From: Priapulus caudatus
Lineage: Eukaryota; Priapulida; Priapulimorpha; Priapulimorphida; Priapulidae
DNA: 41,627 nt
Reading direction: 5' to 3'
NCBI RefSeq assembly: GCF_000485595.1
Contig: NW_014579148.1
Coordinates: 1 to 41,627, forward strand
The position numbers were made by a program, and so were the translations under genes. Of this stretch, positions 41,191 through 41,627 are shown in pieces. The notes under the pieces are model-generated. The model saw only the letters and a list, made by a program, of their open reading frames with translations. It searched no databases and had not been told where the DNA came from. How positions within the stretch are numbered: the first letter of the stretch is position 1; each line of letters begins with the position of its first letter.

Positions 41191-41627
41191 GAGAAGGGAG
41201 AAGCTGGGGGAGGAGGAGGAGGGGGAGAAGGGAAAAGCTGGTAGAGAAGGAGGAGGGGGAGAAGGGAGAAGCTGGTGGAGGAGGAGGAGGGGGCCAGAAG
41301 GGAGAAGCTGGTAGAGAACGCGAGGGGGAGAAGATGAGTCCCACGCCCACGACAGGAGGGGGGAGAGAGAAGCTGGGTGGAGAAAGAGGAGGGGCAGAAG
41401 CGGGTGAGAAGAAGGGGGAGAAGCCTGGTAAGAGAAAGGAGGGGGAGAAGCTGGTGGAAGAAAAGAGGAGGGGAGAAGCGGGTGGAGAAGGAGGGGGAGA
41501 AGCTGGTGCTTCTCCCTTCTCCCCCTCCTCCTCCTCCACCAGCTTCTCCTTTGCTCCCCCATCCTCCTCCTCTCACTACTTCTCCACTGCCTCCTCCTCC
41601 ACCAGCTTCTTCCTTCTCCATTTCTCT
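41191..41627. repeat. Minisatellite arrays 5 (plus, to about 41510) and 6 (inverted, to window end)
   Basis: Repeats the order seen at 39596-40955, with the same junction GAAGCTGGTGCTTCTCCC. A foreign CCCACGCCCACGACAGG lies at about 41339-41355. The array runs off the window. Confidence 0.9.

Noticed and set aside
40819-41621. Frames of 144-247 codons on the minus strand
   Set aside because: Same satellite units and spacer copy 2; no domain.

Overview
This is an intron-bearing, transposon-rich animal genome window, most likely from an invertebrate. The evidence is a C2H2 zinc-finger gene split by GT-AG introns, three Ty3/gypsy LTR retrotransposons, many non-autonomous DNA transposons with terminal inverted repeats, interstitial TTAGGG/CCCTAA repeats and long simple repeats. 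No prokaryotic gene organisation, CRISPR array or rRNA is visible. The species cannot be named from what I can see. Many reading frames break by single bases, often next to homopolymers. Retroelements do decay, but the pattern, especially beyond about 35 kb, also fits incompletely polished long-read sequence.

Layout. 1-4398: degenerate minus-strand gypsy element (C) entering from the left edge (integrase, RT, gag zinc knuckle), ending in its 5' LTR. 4399-7154: mostly gene-free, with dispersed repeats and a poly-G tract. 7155-17678: a three-level nest. Gypsy A (plus) carries in its 3' LTR gypsy B (minus, 12100-17516), whose 5' LTR in turn carries a small terminal-inverted-repeat element (16937-17506). 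Target-site duplications support the outer two insertions. 17692-17858: a small element with perfect 25-bp inverted ends that contains telomere-type repeats. 17859-20500: MITE-like elements and a LINE endonuclease fragment.

21313-25287 (minus): the only convincing host gene. I see four exons, from 5' to 3': an acidic Ser-rich exon, a C2H2 zinc-finger exon, a polar linker exon and a long terminal exon with a coiled coil and a conserved-looking C-terminus. It is probably a nuclear DNA-binding regulator, but I cannot assign a family. Its first intron holds a fold-back transposon.

25300-37400: more fold-back and hAT-like elements, a segment present twice (27.8-29.0 kb and 36.1-37.4 kb), a compact TATA-to-poly(A) module that may be a solo LTR, and one frameshifted exon with a Cys/His pattern. 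37486-41627: a satellite locus of purine-rich minisatellite arrays in alternating orientation around a recurring spacer of about 220 bp, with a higher-order period of about 1.58 kb. It runs off the right edge.

Only the zinc-finger gene looks like functional host coding sequence. The rest is mobile or satellite DNA whose nesting order records successive insertions.
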